A stretch of DNA of 64,000 nt from Bacteriovoracaceae bacterium UBA6144 (GCA_002435705.1 DIVA01000069.1:1-64000); one strand, 5' to 3'; positions 36,601 to 44,588 are shown, numbered from the stretch's first letter. Numbers and translations: made by a program. Notes: generated from the letters alone by a model not told the origin.

Positions 36601-37034
36601 CCATTGAAGAGACCCAAATTGCTCTAAGATTACTGGCGAAGACATACTGGATTAAGGATGAGGTCTTTGTTTCTCACCTCATGATTTCTCCGCTCAAAAC
36701 TTCTCAGGATCAGGCCCGTTATAAGAATCTTGGGACGAAGTATCAGGTTATTCATATCAACCGCCCAGCTTTTGAGTTTCTTGGAAAGAAAATAGAATTT
36801 GATTTTAGTCCTAAGCCTTGGATGTTGAAGATTATGCGCCATGCTCGTTTCTTGAGAACACTCATGCCTGCTTGGCATCGCCAAGAGAAAGAGATCGCCC
36901 TCTCTCTTCGAGCGAAACTTTTAGCAGTCGCAACCGTTGAGCCTAAAAAACGTTACAGCTACCTCCAGCAGCTTGATAATGTAAAAGGCTATCGTGAAGT
37001 GAGATATCAAAAGGCGAACTCCCTCAATGTCTAG
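33657..37034 (+). CDS. Fused indolepyruvate/arylpyruvate:ferredoxin oxidoreductase (IorA-IorB type)
   Basis: 1125 residues. The N-terminal pyruvate:ferredoxin-oxidoreductase-type domain starts GYPGSPLADF; the central TPP domain has TFCPGCPHRE, HGDVGCYSL, the MGDSTFFHSG metal site and DNDNTAMTG. A ferredoxin-like cysteine segment (CEDCRVCVDMTGC and CVSDSYCTKLKACP) follows; the IorB-like gamma domain begins near VIGVGGSGVTTVSR. The enzyme oxidatively decarboxylates aryl pyruvates to aryl-acetyl-CoA with ferredoxin. Beside paaG/paaH the likely product is phenylacetyl-CoA from phenylpyruvate (inference). Length agrees with the fused bacterial form. Confidence 0.9.
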   Translation: MSVQILNGNELLIQGGLEAGFHLYTGYPGSPLADFFNILYERQDELKQKGIRVVIANSEANAAAMASGAKMAGQNVLVGMKSMGLHVASDALSVGNFANPGQLNSEGKKSGVVIAVGDDPWSISTSTPADSRYLFKHLHIPFLEPSTPQELKDWMKVALELSQDSSVYVGVLLTTSMAEGGGRVAIAPEKKIDSHKIELDPQLFNLSENVMVPPNSLGADIRMLQERFPQYLAALKKARLDRTFGNAQSQIGIISVGAVFETLKQVLEEANLLSEVHLYKAAGSYALNSDQIIPFLKSHSHILVVEEKRGFLEAEIKSLCMEEKIETEVWGKKFGTIEGFPAFGGLNSEHVRKGLREVLSQWTLNVERIQTFVPLKINLTVPHRLPTFCPGCPHRETLSIMKEIRSDLAQKKIKLISHGDVGCYSLSFLEPFKEMHDLSAMGQGGALGAGTDLFTTNPSVVLMGDSTFFHSGMTAISNSVQMGHNITYILLDNDNTAMTGHQVTPVSGVSVEGITRPRQSMLQVAKSLNVDEAIQINPSDRYFYKNLLTEFVQKPGVKVIVSDKECGLTFHGRKKREERTLFKNGVQKTREFYQINTLACEDCRVCVDMTGCPGLSQTFDAYGTKVTIDPQICVSDSYCTKLKACPSFELVQVSDYHPTNYQEHAKAAGPQSLDLPVNSVNFEQIAQGEDWRGIVIGVGGSGVTTVSRVIAEAAQTMGERGDLDFKFVDQKGLAQRNGSVTSHLSLFRKGFSQPQLVPMASANVVVSPDLLEGARALGYLSSRGILIVDQDFQVPLSIMLDRGVEASPLKAEDLRAELVSVLGERVIIGPFKEISYNYFQKSVYSSAIILGVMFQRGLVPFSLNDMHRALQAAVPKAEFENNQKAFEIGRSWMIGTFEYKSETPNLIPLIQSSVRMTALPWQNKEALVSTFNHSRRDLEGLFPEINDQYIAQYIHDLIVYDHGRFIPQFLIDARELRKINLSIEETQIALRLLAKTYWIKDEVFVSHLMISPLKTSQDQARYKNLGTKYQVIHINRPAFEFLGKKIEFDFSPKPWMLKIMRHARFLRTLMPAWHRQEKEIALSLRAKLLAVATVEPKKRYSYLQQLDNVKGYREVRYQKANSLNV

Positions 37035-38355
37035 TATTCTTGATGCTGTCTCCATTGTGCTTGTTTGTGGGGGAGAAATCTTTCCTATAAAACGACAGAA
37101 TTATCTCCGAGCTTTTCCTGGTTACTGGGCTTTTCCGGGAGGAAAAGTGGATGACATCGACTCCACCTCAAGGGACACGCATCCACTGATTGCAGGTCTT
37201 CCTGCTCGGCTTTGGGGCGCCATCCGACGTGAGGCACGAGAAGAGCTGGGAGTGGATCTCTTTGATTTAATGAATCAAGGTTCCGTGACGGCGATTCAAT
37301 CAATAGGGGTGGCACTCACTCCAGATTTCAACCCTTATCGCTTTAGAACATATTTTTTTTCTATTCATCTGAGTGATAAGCCATCCTTCACGGTTGATTC
37401 GAATGAAGCGGAAATAGCTCAGTGGATGACTCCGCAATCCTTTATTGAAAAATATCAATCAGGACAGATGCTGGTGGTTCCGCCAGTCTTGAAGGTTGTA
37501 AAACTCTTAAAAAATAATATTTTTTGCTCCGAAGAATCACTGGATCTGGACTACGACGCCAATTCAGTTGTTCCTATGATTGAAACAGTCTGCGGCGTAA
37601 AACAGTACATGCCCTTATCTAATACTCTGCCGCCGGCCAATCGTACAAATGCTTTTGTGATAGGTGACATACTGGTGGATCCCTCTCCTCGAGATGAGCT
37701 TGAGATGATTAAACTTCTCAATTCAATTAAGGATGAAAGGCTTAAAGCCATTTTGCTGACCCATCACCATTCCGATCATCATCAGTTTGCTCCAGACATT
37801 GCTCGTCAACTGAACCTTGAGATTTATATAAGTCTTGATTCACATCAACGGATTGAGAGTTATAGATCTGATTATTTTTCAGGTATCAGTCTTAGGCATC
37901 TCGCTGAGGGACAAGTGGTGACTCAATGGTTAGGTCAGAATGTGAGGGTGGTTGAAGTTCCTGGGCACGACAGGGGTCAAGTGGCCCTGATGCCAGAGAG
38001 TCGGTCATGGTTCATCGCAGGGGATCTGTTTCAAGGTGTTGGGACTGTTGTCATCGGTGGTGCTGAGGGTGATATGCAGGAGTACATGAGAACACTCGAA
38101 AAAGTGATCGCACTGTCTCCGCGCGCAGTATTTCCTTCTCATGGAATTGCACTGGGTGGGGTGAATATCTTAGAGCGCACACTGACCCACAGGAAAATGC
38201 GGGAGATGCAAATAGTCGATCTCTTAAAAGAGAATAAACTTGAGGATGAGATTTTAAAGATACTTTATTCAGATATAGATCAGAGGCTTTTGAAATATGC
38301 GAGAGAGAATATTCGCTCGCATATTTCAAAGATCATCAAAGAAAAACTAATTTAG
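37027..38355 (+). CDS. Nudix hydrolase - metallo-beta-lactamase fusion
   Basis: 442 residues, overlapping the previous gene by eight bases. The N-terminal about 150 residues form a Nudix fold: FPGGKVD, then a long insertion, then REAREELGV, i.e. a Nudix box split by about 20 residues as in NUDT19-like CoA-diphosphatases. From about residue 180 a metallo-beta-lactamase domain follows with THHHSDHHQF, VPGHDRG, AGDLF and PSHG, close to the LACTB2-like group. Coupling to the oxidoreductase suggests a role with CoA thioesters or their breakdown; that is inference. Stops of this gene and the convergent one share four bases. Confidence 0.85.
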   Translation: MSSILDAVSIVLVCGGEIFPIKRQNYLRAFPGYWAFPGGKVDDIDSTSRDTHPLIAGLPARLWGAIRREAREELGVDLFDLMNQGSVTAIQSIGVALTPDFNPYRFRTYFFSIHLSDKPSFTVDSNEAEIAQWMTPQSFIEKYQSGQMLVVPPVLKVVKLLKNNIFCSEESLDLDYDANSVVPMIETVCGVKQYMPLSNTLPPANRTNAFVIGDILVDPSPRDELEMIKLLNSIKDERLKAILLTHHHSDHHQFAPDIARQLNLEIYISLDSHQRIESYRSDYFSGISLRHLAEGQVVTQWLGQNVRVVEVPGHDRGQVALMPESRSWFIAGDLFQGVGTVVIGGAEGDMQEYMRTLEKVIALSPRAVFPSHGIALGGVNILERTLTHRKMREMQIVDLLKENKLEDEILKILYSDIDQRLLKYARENIRSHISKIIKEKLI

Positions 38356-38798
38356 AGAGACTTTAAATTCAAGACGAGATCTAGCTTTTTCTTGTAAGTT
38401 TCATTGCGAAAAGCTTTGTCTTCAACCATTTTGGTAATTACATCATCTTTTTCGGCATAAACAGACTCAAGAACATAGCCCCAGATCTTTTTGTCTTTCT
38501 CAGCATCAATCTTGCCAAACTTCTTCTCAAACTCTGGATAGCGAGCAGCAACATTATCATTTAGGTAAATGCGAGCCATGCCCACAGCAAACTGACGACG
38601 CTTGGCTGGAGATTTTTTTATGTCTTCCCAGATTCCTGGCTTGAATGGGCCATATTTTTGACCCTTTGGAACATTCTGTTTATCAGGATTTAAAAGATAA
38701 TCTTTGAAGAACGCATCAAGCTCTTTGTCGCTTTCATGCTTGAACTGCGCAAAAGACACAGATGAAAAGAGCACTAAAATCCAGATCAAATTTTTCAA
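38352..38798 (-). CDS. Small secreted protein, unknown function
   Basis: 148 residues with TTG start (GAGAGG upstream) and a signal peptide ending S-F-A. The mature protein is lysine- and glutamate-rich, helical, without cysteines; motifs such as YGPFKPGIWEDIKKSP do not match a family I know. Last gene of a small minus-strand group. Confidence 0.6.
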   Translation of the reverse strand: MKNLIWILVLFSSVSFAQFKHESDKELDAFFKDYLLNPDKQNVPKGQKYGPFKPGIWEDIKKSPAKRRQFAVGMARIYLNDNVAARYPEFEKKFGKIDAEKDKKIWGYVLESVYAEKDDVITKMVEDKAFRNETYKKKLDLVLNLKSL

Positions 38799-38812
38799 GG
38801 GACACCTCTCCT

Positions 38813-38846
38813 AAAGAAACTCACTTCAATTAATTAAGGTGAGTTT
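38813..38846 (-). terminator. Inverted repeat, possible minus-strand terminator
   Basis: AAACTCAC and GTGAGTTT arms flank 14 bases that are themselves partly complementary. Read on the minus strand the stem is followed by a TTTCTTT stretch. It overlaps the last codons of the upstream small gene, so it may shape the 3' end of that message. Confidence 0.4.
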
Positions 38847-39048
38847 GGTGAATATAAAGTCTGTAAATTTTATCCTTAGTTCTTCTGATTGAAAAGTTTC
38901 CGGAGTCCTTTTGACTCACAAGAAATTCATAATAATCAGGCTTGGTATCAGCAATCTCTAGTACTGATTTGCCTTCAAATTCACCAAAATCAATGACAAC
39001 TTTGTCTTCTTCAATAATTCCCGTTAGTGGGCTTTGAGCTTGAGCCAT
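38830..39048 (-). CDS. Small cytoplasmic protein, unknown function
   Basis: 72 residues. The ATG at 39048 is chosen because AAGGAGGG stands about five bases upstream; an in-frame ATG at 39084 has none. The core VIDFGEFEGKSVLEIADTKP-like segment, followed by Y-Y-E-F-L and I-R-R-T, resembles small FGxxxGK-type domains (DUF3820-like), but I cannot assign it firmly. Confidence 0.55.
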   Translation of the reverse strand: MAQAQSPLTGIIEEDKVVIDFGEFEGKSVLEIADTKPDYYEFLVSQKDSGNFSIRRTKDKIYRLYIHQTHLN

Positions 39049-39173
39049 TTCTTCCCTCCTTGGATTCCATGGGCGTGGATACATTCAGGATGATTGATTG
39101 TGAGAGGGATTGAAAAGCTGTTATTTCAAAAAAATGACGGTGTTAGAAAGTGTTAATTGAGCGTTCCCTTCAG

Positions 39174-40187
39174 TTACTTGAGAAAGTTCTTTAAAAACAC
39201 GACGAGTGCTCTGAATTCCTGAGGGTATTCGTCGCCGATCATCTTCCGAATGAGCTCGAGCGACTGATAGGTACTTAAACCTTGCCGATAGGGGCGATTT
39301 GAGGTCATGGCGACGATGATATCAGCAACGGCCACCATCGTGCTCTCCACTCCAAACATCATGCCGTCTTCACCTGTGCGTGGTTTTTCCTTATTAAGTA
39401 TTCTCTTGAGTCGATCGTTTAGAAAATGGTGGTGCTTGATGATGGAGAGTTGATTTTTCGTGAGAGGAATTCGTCCATCCAGAATATCGTAGGAGAACTG
39501 CGCGTGATGAGCAAAGAGCACTTGCTCATCGTGAGTGAGCCCTTTGATGTCATACTTGTCTTCAGGGATAAGGCCTAGGCCCACATCCTTCATGAGGCTC
39601 GTGAGAAAGAGTGTTTCGATTTCACGCTCGTGAAATAAATGTATCGATTGTAGAAATCCCAACAGGAGCATAGAACTCATCATGGGTTGGAGTATTGTGA
39701 AATGAAATTTTTCTTTTCCAATATCTTTAAAAAAGAGTGGAATGATTTTTTTATTCTCCATTAAAAACTTCGCCATATTCTGACTACTTTGAAACTGCTT
39801 CATCAGGAGTTGATCATCATGAGGATTTTTATAGAGCGAATCCAAGTTGAGCGACATAAGCTTTAAAGCACGCGAGCCATTCTCTTTGGGATCACCAACA
39901 GAAAGGGAACGGGTGACTTTGATCAGACTAAGTTCAAGCTGTTCTGTAATCGCTTTTGCGTCAGCAGGGTAGAGATAAACTTCTTTTACTTGCTCTGTGA
40001 GCAATTGCCGAATTCTCTCTCGATTGGGAATATCTCCGGCCTGGAAAACAGGATTAAACAATCCACCACTCCACACAAAGACAGGAGACTCAAGTTTGGT
40101 GGCTAAAAAAAGCTGCCCAGTCAGCAAAGGACGAAGTTTTAAGACTAAGCGGTGTTGTTCGAGAGGTGTGGTGATGGCACTCAACAT
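39174..40187 (-). CDS. HD-GYP-domain protein with altered metal site
   Basis: 337 residues. The C-terminal half has HD-GYP features: LFLTSLMKDVGLGLIP (HDIG replaced by K-D-V-G), LFAHHAQFSYDIL, IIKHHHFLNDR and the strong VAVADIIVAMTSNRPYR signature. The first histidine of the HD pair is a lysine and the GYP triplet itself is missing, so phosphodiesterase activity is uncertain; cyclic-di-GMP binding is still possible. The N-terminal half is an uncharacterised region also suggestive of the other HD-GYP-like protein at 26851-28089. Confidence 0.75.
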   Translation of the reverse strand: MLSAITTPLEQHRLVLKLRPLLTGQLFLATKLESPVFVWSGGLFNPVFQAGDIPNRERIRQLLTEQVKEVYLYPADAKAITEQLELSLIKVTRSLSVGDPKENGSRALKLMSLNLDSLYKNPHDDQLLMKQFQSSQNMAKFLMENKKIIPLFFKDIGKEKFHFTILQPMMSSMLLLGFLQSIHLFHEREIETLFLTSLMKDVGLGLIPEDKYDIKGLTHDEQVLFAHHAQFSYDILDGRIPLTKNQLSIIKHHHFLNDRLKRILNKEKPRTGEDGMMFGVESTMVAVADIIVAMTSNRPYRQGLSTYQSLELIRKMIGDEYPQEFRALVVFLKNFLK

Positions 40188-40254
40188 AGAACCATTTTAT
40201 CTCGACTCCTAAGAGTAGGGATAAAATAGTTCTAAGTGGTTAAATTTACCTGTG

Positions 40255-42003
40255 TTAACGAAACTTCTCAGGAAGTCTCTCAAGGGATAGCCCATCAAAA
40301 AGCGCCAAAAGATCAGTACGCGCGAGGACGTCGGACTTCATTTCTCCGTATTTCCTGACCGAAACAGTCCCTTCATTGACCTCGTTATCACCGAGGACCA
40401 GCATGAAAGGAGTCTTGCTGGTTTGAGCTTCACGCGTTTTTTTACCCATGCTCTCGTTCCTATCGTCTACGCGGACGCGATAGCCCTTGATGATGAGGTC
40501 ACGGGACAGTTTGCGAGCGGCTTCGAGGTGATTTTCTCCAATGGGAATAACGATCGCCTGCTCAGGGGCGAGCCAAAAGGGGAAGGCACCTCCCACGTGC
40601 TCAAGGTACACACCGACAAATCTTTCCAGAGAGCCAAGAAGCGCGCGATGGATAACTACTGGGCGCTCCATTTCACCTTGAGGATTTGTGAACTTGAGAT
40701 CAAAGCGATCAGGAAGCTGGAAGTCGAGCTGAATGGTACCGAGCTGATGGTAGCGACCAATTGCATCGGCAATTTGGATATCAATCTTTGGACCATAGAA
40801 AGCACCATCACCTTCATTGATAAAGTACTCTTGTCCAGAAGCATCCAGCGCTGATTTCAGGGCAGCTTCCGCTTGATCCCAGGTCTCGTCGCTCCCCACG
40901 CGTTGAGCAGGACGTGTCGAGAAGCCAATCTTAATTTTCTCAAACCCAAAGTGCTTGTAGCACGTAAAGAACATGTCCATGAGGCTCAGGACCTCTTTCT
41001 CGATGTCCTGGGAAGCGAGGAAAATGTGAGCATCATCTTGGCAGAAAGTCCGTACGCGTGTGAGTCCAGCCACCACGCCGGATTTTTCATAACGATGAAG
41101 TCTGCCAAAATCTGCAAATCGTAAAGGTAGATCACGGTAAGAGTAACGGTGATGAGAGAACATCAACATGTGACAAGGGCAGTTCATGGGCTTGAGGGCG
41201 AACTCTCTCTCATCGATGTGAGTGAAGTACATGTTCTCTTTGTATTTTTCGTAGTGACCTGAAGTATGCCACAGGTCGACGTCAAGCACTTGCGGAGTGA
41301 TGACTTCTTGGTAGCCATACTCAATGTAGAGGCGACGAATAAAATCTACCAGACCGTTATAAACAGCAGCGCCTTTAGGCATGAAGAAAGGCGAAGCTGG
41401 TGCGACTGGATCAAAGATAAAAAGACCTAGGTCTTTTCCAAGTTTTCTGTGATCGCGCTTTTTGGCTTCTTCTAAAAAACGCAAATGAGCTTTTAACTCA
41501 TCTTTTGAATTAAAGCAGAGAGCATAGATACGCTGAAGCATGGGACGAGTTTGATCCCCTCGCCAATAGGCACCAGCCGTGTGTTGAAGTTTAAAAAACT
41601 GTGGAAGATGAGAGGTCTTCTCTACGTGAGGTCCAGTGCACAGATCAAAGAAGTGATCTCCTTGAGTGTAGTAGCTAATGACTTCGCCATCGGGGATATC
41701 GCGGATGAGTTCAAGCTTAAGGGCCTGACCTCGAGAAGCGAACAGTTTAAGGGCATCTTCACGAGAAACCTCATGGCGAACGATCGGAAGATCAGACTTG
41801 ATGAGTTCTTTCATTTTGTCTTCAATTTGAGACAAATGTTCTTCAGTCAATTTAGTCTGCATTTCTATGTCGTAGTAGAAGCCGTGTTCAATGACAGGTC
41901 CAATCCCCAGCTGCACACTTTCTGTAGGAAAGAGCTCCATCACGGCCTGGGCCATGAGGTGAGCGCTGGAGTGACGGATGGTATCGAGATCGTATTTCGC
42001 CAT
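40255..42003 (-). CDS. thrS: Threonyl-tRNA synthetase lacking the TGS domain
   Basis: 582 residues against about 640 in E. coli: the protein starts directly at the editing domain (RHSSAHLMAQA, with the H-x3-H motif at residues 11-15), so the N-terminal TGS domain of about 60 residues is missing. The class II catalytic core (FMPKGAAVYNGLV, MNCPCHMLMF with the zinc cysteine, RTFCQDDAHIF) and the anticodon-binding domain are complete. The start at 42003 is backed by AAGGGA; no TGS-like sequence appears upstream in frame. TGS-less bacterial ThrRS forms are known. Confidence 0.95.
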   Translation of the reverse strand: MAKYDLDTIRHSSAHLMAQAVMELFPTESVQLGIGPVIEHGFYYDIEMQTKLTEEHLSQIEDKMKELIKSDLPIVRHEVSREDALKLFASRGQALKLELIRDIPDGEVISYYTQGDHFFDLCTGPHVEKTSHLPQFFKLQHTAGAYWRGDQTRPMLQRIYALCFNSKDELKAHLRFLEEAKKRDHRKLGKDLGLFIFDPVAPASPFFMPKGAAVYNGLVDFIRRLYIEYGYQEVITPQVLDVDLWHTSGHYEKYKENMYFTHIDEREFALKPMNCPCHMLMFSHHRYSYRDLPLRFADFGRLHRYEKSGVVAGLTRVRTFCQDDAHIFLASQDIEKEVLSLMDMFFTCYKHFGFEKIKIGFSTRPAQRVGSDETWDQAEAALKSALDASGQEYFINEGDGAFYGPKIDIQIADAIGRYHQLGTIQLDFQLPDRFDLKFTNPQGEMERPVVIHRALLGSLERFVGVYLEHVGGAFPFWLAPEQAIVIPIGENHLEAARKLSRDLIIKGYRVRVDDRNESMGKKTREAQTSKTPFMLVLGDNEVNEGTVSVRKYGEMKSDVLARTDLLALFDGLSLERLPEKFR

Positions 42004-42320
42004 GGAACTTCCCTTTATCTTTGAAAAACAAGCCACTCTAACATAGAAAAAGATGTTTTTTCAAAGAGATAGGATGATGAATCTTAAAGTTTCGCCAGCC
42101 GAACTTACAGCTGTAAGATGCCGCGTGTGAAAAGCCTAAACGAGGATCGCCCAAGACTCTGAGTAAGGTCATTCTTACACTGTGCAACTTGTCGAATTCT
42201 AAGGTATTTAGGTGAGATTTAACAGGTTTCTTAAGGCTCACTTGATTTTTCGCTTCGAGTGGGGTTTAAGTGTGGTCATAAATTGTAAGGTCTGGAAGAT
42301 CTTACTTTAGGAGGTCATTC
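42004..42320. promoter_or_regulatory. Divergent thrS / TPR-regulator intergenic region with a hairpin before the regulator start
   Basis: About 317 bases without a convincing gene; a 67-codon minus-strand frame at 42038-42241 has no supporting features. At 42285-42305 a nine-pair hairpin GTAAGGTCT/AGATCTTAC (one G-U pair) with a GGA loop stands five bases before the AGGAGG site of the downstream gene. I see no T-box or ThrRS-operator-like structure on the thrS side. Confidence 0.45.
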
Positions 42321-43583
42321 ATGAGTACTAATCAAGAGACGACGCAAATTGAGCAATCAATGGCGCACTCACTACTTGATCTAAAAAAAGATGATAGCTT
42401 TCTGGCCCATCTTCCAGCCGATTCATCTCGTCTACAAGGTCAAGGATATTACCGCTTGGCTAAAGTCTTCTACGACAAAGCTGACTTTGAAAAAGCAGAA
42501 GAGTACTTCCTTAGCTCGCTTTCACGAACTGAGCTCCCGCAGGATGCTTTTGCGGTTTTTAAAATCTATGGATTTTTGATTCGTATTTACTCAGAGGGAC
42601 TTAATGAGTCAGAAGCAGAGAAGTACATTAACCTCTCCTCCGATCTTCTTTCTCAAATGGTTTCTGAACTCCCAAGTCTTAATTCAGAGTATTTTTACTG
42701 CTTAGGAGTTGTGTCGACCTACAAAGGTGACTTTGCTGAGTCTCATAAAAATTTCCAACAAGCTTATAGAAAAGCTCAGATGGAGAATGAGCCAGAACTC
42801 ATGGCGAAATCACTCTATGCTCTAGCAACCAACACTTACAACATGGGTCAGTTCCAAGATTCTTTGGCTAACCTTGAGCAACTCAATGAGCTTCTTAATA
42901 TCCTTAAGAAGGGTTACCTCAAAGGTTCAATGCATCTTCAGTGGGCGAACACCCTTCGCGAACTCGGTCACCATGCTGAAGCGATGACTCACTATGAAAC
43001 AGCTCTGAAGCTCCTCCATGCTAAGCGCTGTTGGAACATGCACAACTACGTTCTCTTGAATAAAGGGATCGCGATGAAGAAGATGGGAGAGTTCTCCAAG
43101 GCCCTTCTTCTATTCAACCTTGCGCTCCAGTCGACTGATGACGATAACTTCCGTCGCTTAAAGCATTTAATCCTGTCTGAAGTGGAAGACGTTAATGACT
43201 CAAGCGTGGATCTCTACCTTGACCGCCACAACCGCGTCATTCACGAAAAGAGCCTAGGAGTGATTGATTTCAAGCACCGTTTTGTGCTCCTTGAAATCCT
43301 CTTCCTCCTCGCGAAGACTCCTGGAATCTACTACAACAAAGAAGATCTCGCGAAGATGATCTGGAAAGATGAGTACAATCCTCTGATTCATGACAAACTG
43401 ATCTATACAAGCGTGTCTCGTCTTCGTAAGCTAATAGAGCCGAAGAACGGTAAGCGCCAATACATCTTGCGCGGAAAAGATGGATACACCTTTAATCCTC
43501 GTGTGAACGCACGTTTCCATCGCGAAAATGATTACATTAAAGAGAAAAAAATCGGAAATATTGAAATCAGCTCGCCTGTTTAA
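42321..43583 (+). CDS. TPR-repeat protein with C-terminal OmpR-type winged helix
   Basis: 420 residues. Roughly residues 35-275 form TPR-like helical pairs (YYRLAKVFYDKADFEKAEEYF, LHLQWANTLRELGHHAEAM-type units). Residues about 318-400 look like an OmpR/PhoB winged helix: HRFVLLEILFLLAKTPG, the recognition helix around LIYTSVSRLRKLIE and the wing YILRGKDGYTFNP. There is no receiver domain. This is probably a DNA-binding regulator controlled by protein or small-molecule binding to the TPR part. The domain order is the reverse of SARP/AfsR-type proteins. A hairpin precedes its ribosome binding site. Confidence 0.8.
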   Translation: MSTNQETTQIEQSMAHSLLDLKKDDSFLAHLPADSSRLQGQGYYRLAKVFYDKADFEKAEEYFLSSLSRTELPQDAFAVFKIYGFLIRIYSEGLNESEAEKYINLSSDLLSQMVSELPSLNSEYFYCLGVVSTYKGDFAESHKNFQQAYRKAQMENEPELMAKSLYALATNTYNMGQFQDSLANLEQLNELLNILKKGYLKGSMHLQWANTLRELGHHAEAMTHYETALKLLHAKRCWNMHNYVLLNKGIAMKKMGEFSKALLLFNLALQSTDDDNFRRLKHLILSEVEDVNDSSVDLYLDRHNRVIHEKSLGVIDFKHRFVLLEILFLLAKTPGIYYNKEDLAKMIWKDEYNPLIHDKLIYTSVSRLRKLIEPKNGKRQYILRGKDGYTFNPRVNARFHRENDYIKEKKIGNIEISSPV

Positions 43584-44151
43584 GACTTTTATTATCGCCT
43601 GCCTCTTTATGGGGCAGGCTTTTTCTGCAACTACTTCAGACCGTTATATCTACAGAATTGAGACGATGGTTGTAGGTGCCCATGATCTGGAAGTAGCCCA
43701 CAAAGACCTTAAGGCTTTATTTTGTCGTTTTCCCGATTCACTTCTAAGGGAATGGATCTCGGATTCCTTCCTTAAAAAGTTATCCGAAACAGCTTCTCAG
43801 CTTAAAACAATTAAAAAACCTATTGATAAAGAAAATAATCTCATCATTTTTCTCGCCTCAACTCGGCAACTCTTTAAGTTGCTTAACTACATTAACACTC
43901 AAGAAGTGAGTCTTGATTCGACGTTAATCAAGGCCGTCTCCAAGGCCCCAGGTTGCCCTGCAGTGAATTGGCGCGAAGAAGCCCTCAGCCGAAGTTTTGA
44001 ACGTTGGTTGCGCCTAGAGGTCTATTTGAGATCTCGTTATGCACCCACTGGCATACAGACTAATGCTGATTGGCGTAAGCGGAGAGTAGAGTCTGTGCTG
44101 CAATTTGTAGATTCCTTGGACAAGCAAATCAGCCACGAGAACTTTTGGTGA
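43528..44151 (+). CDS. Secreted protein, unknown function
   Basis: Up to 207 residues, overlapping the regulator gene by 56 bases from the ATG at 43528; a TTG at 43561 with GGA upstream is an alternative start and would reduce the overlap. A basic stretch and hydrophobic segment (TFIIACLFMGQAFSA) form a signal peptide. The mature part is helical and basic with two cysteines (LFCRFP and APGCPAV). No family recognised. Position suggests it belongs to the regulator's operon, followed by a rimI-like gene with a GTGA overlap. Confidence 0.55.
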   Translation: MITLKRKKSEILKSARLFKTFIIACLFMGQAFSATTSDRYIYRIETMVVGAHDLEVAHKDLKALFCRFPDSLLREWISDSFLKKLSETASQLKTIKKPIDKENNLIIFLASTRQLFKLLNYINTQEVSLDSTLIKAVSKAPGCPAVNWREEALSRSFERWLRLEVYLRSRYAPTGIQTNADWRKRRVESVLQFVDSLDKQISHENFW

Positions 44152-44588
44152 ATTTTGAACGCATTGACCCCATCCTGAGTTTTAAAGAGCTAAGTCAGGT
44201 TATAGCCCTTGATCATAACTTTATGACTTATCCTTGGAGTGAAAAACAGTGGAAGAGTATTGAAGAGAAAAATTATGCTCTTTATATCGCAAAGTCTGGG
44301 CCTATTCTGGCTTTTGCCCTTTATCAGCTCTCGCCAGCTGAATCCTTGGCGCACTTATTAAAGATCGTGGTAGCTCCCACTCAACAGGGAGTAGTGAGCT
44401 CCTCTTTTTTTGCGATGCAGAAAAACAGTCTTTCCTCTCTAGGTTTGTCGCGCATCTATTTAGAAGTGTCTGAGAAAAACTTGAGGGCCCAGCAATTCTA
44501 CAAGAAGATGGGATTTGAGTTGCTGCGAGTCGCCAAAAACTATTACACCGATGGGTCTCAGGCCCTCATGATGCAGCTTCATCTCTAG
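44148..44588 (+). CDS. RimI-like GNAT N-acetyltransferase
   Basis: 146 residues from a GTG overlapping the previous stop. The C-terminal half matches RimI: Y-L-E-V-S-E-K-N-L-R-A-Q-Q-F-Y, then KMGFELLRVAKNYYTDG. The acetyl-CoA loop is unusual: VVAPTQQGVVSS instead of the normal (Q/R)xxGxG/A, so either CoA binding differs or activity is reduced. RimI acetylates the N-terminal alanine of ribosomal protein S18. Last gene before the promoter of the rimP operon. Confidence 0.7.
   Translation: MNFERIDPILSFKELSQVIALDHNFMTYPWSEKQWKSIEEKNYALYIAKSGPILAFALYQLSPAESLAHLLKIVVAPTQQGVVSSSFFAMQKNSLSSLGLSRIYLEVSEKNLRAQQFYKKMGFELLRVAKNYYTDGSQALMMQLHL

Noticed and set aside
42038..42241. 67-codon minus-strand open frame before thrS
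   Set aside because: No plausible ribosome binding site or family; the region is better explained as thrS upstream sequence.
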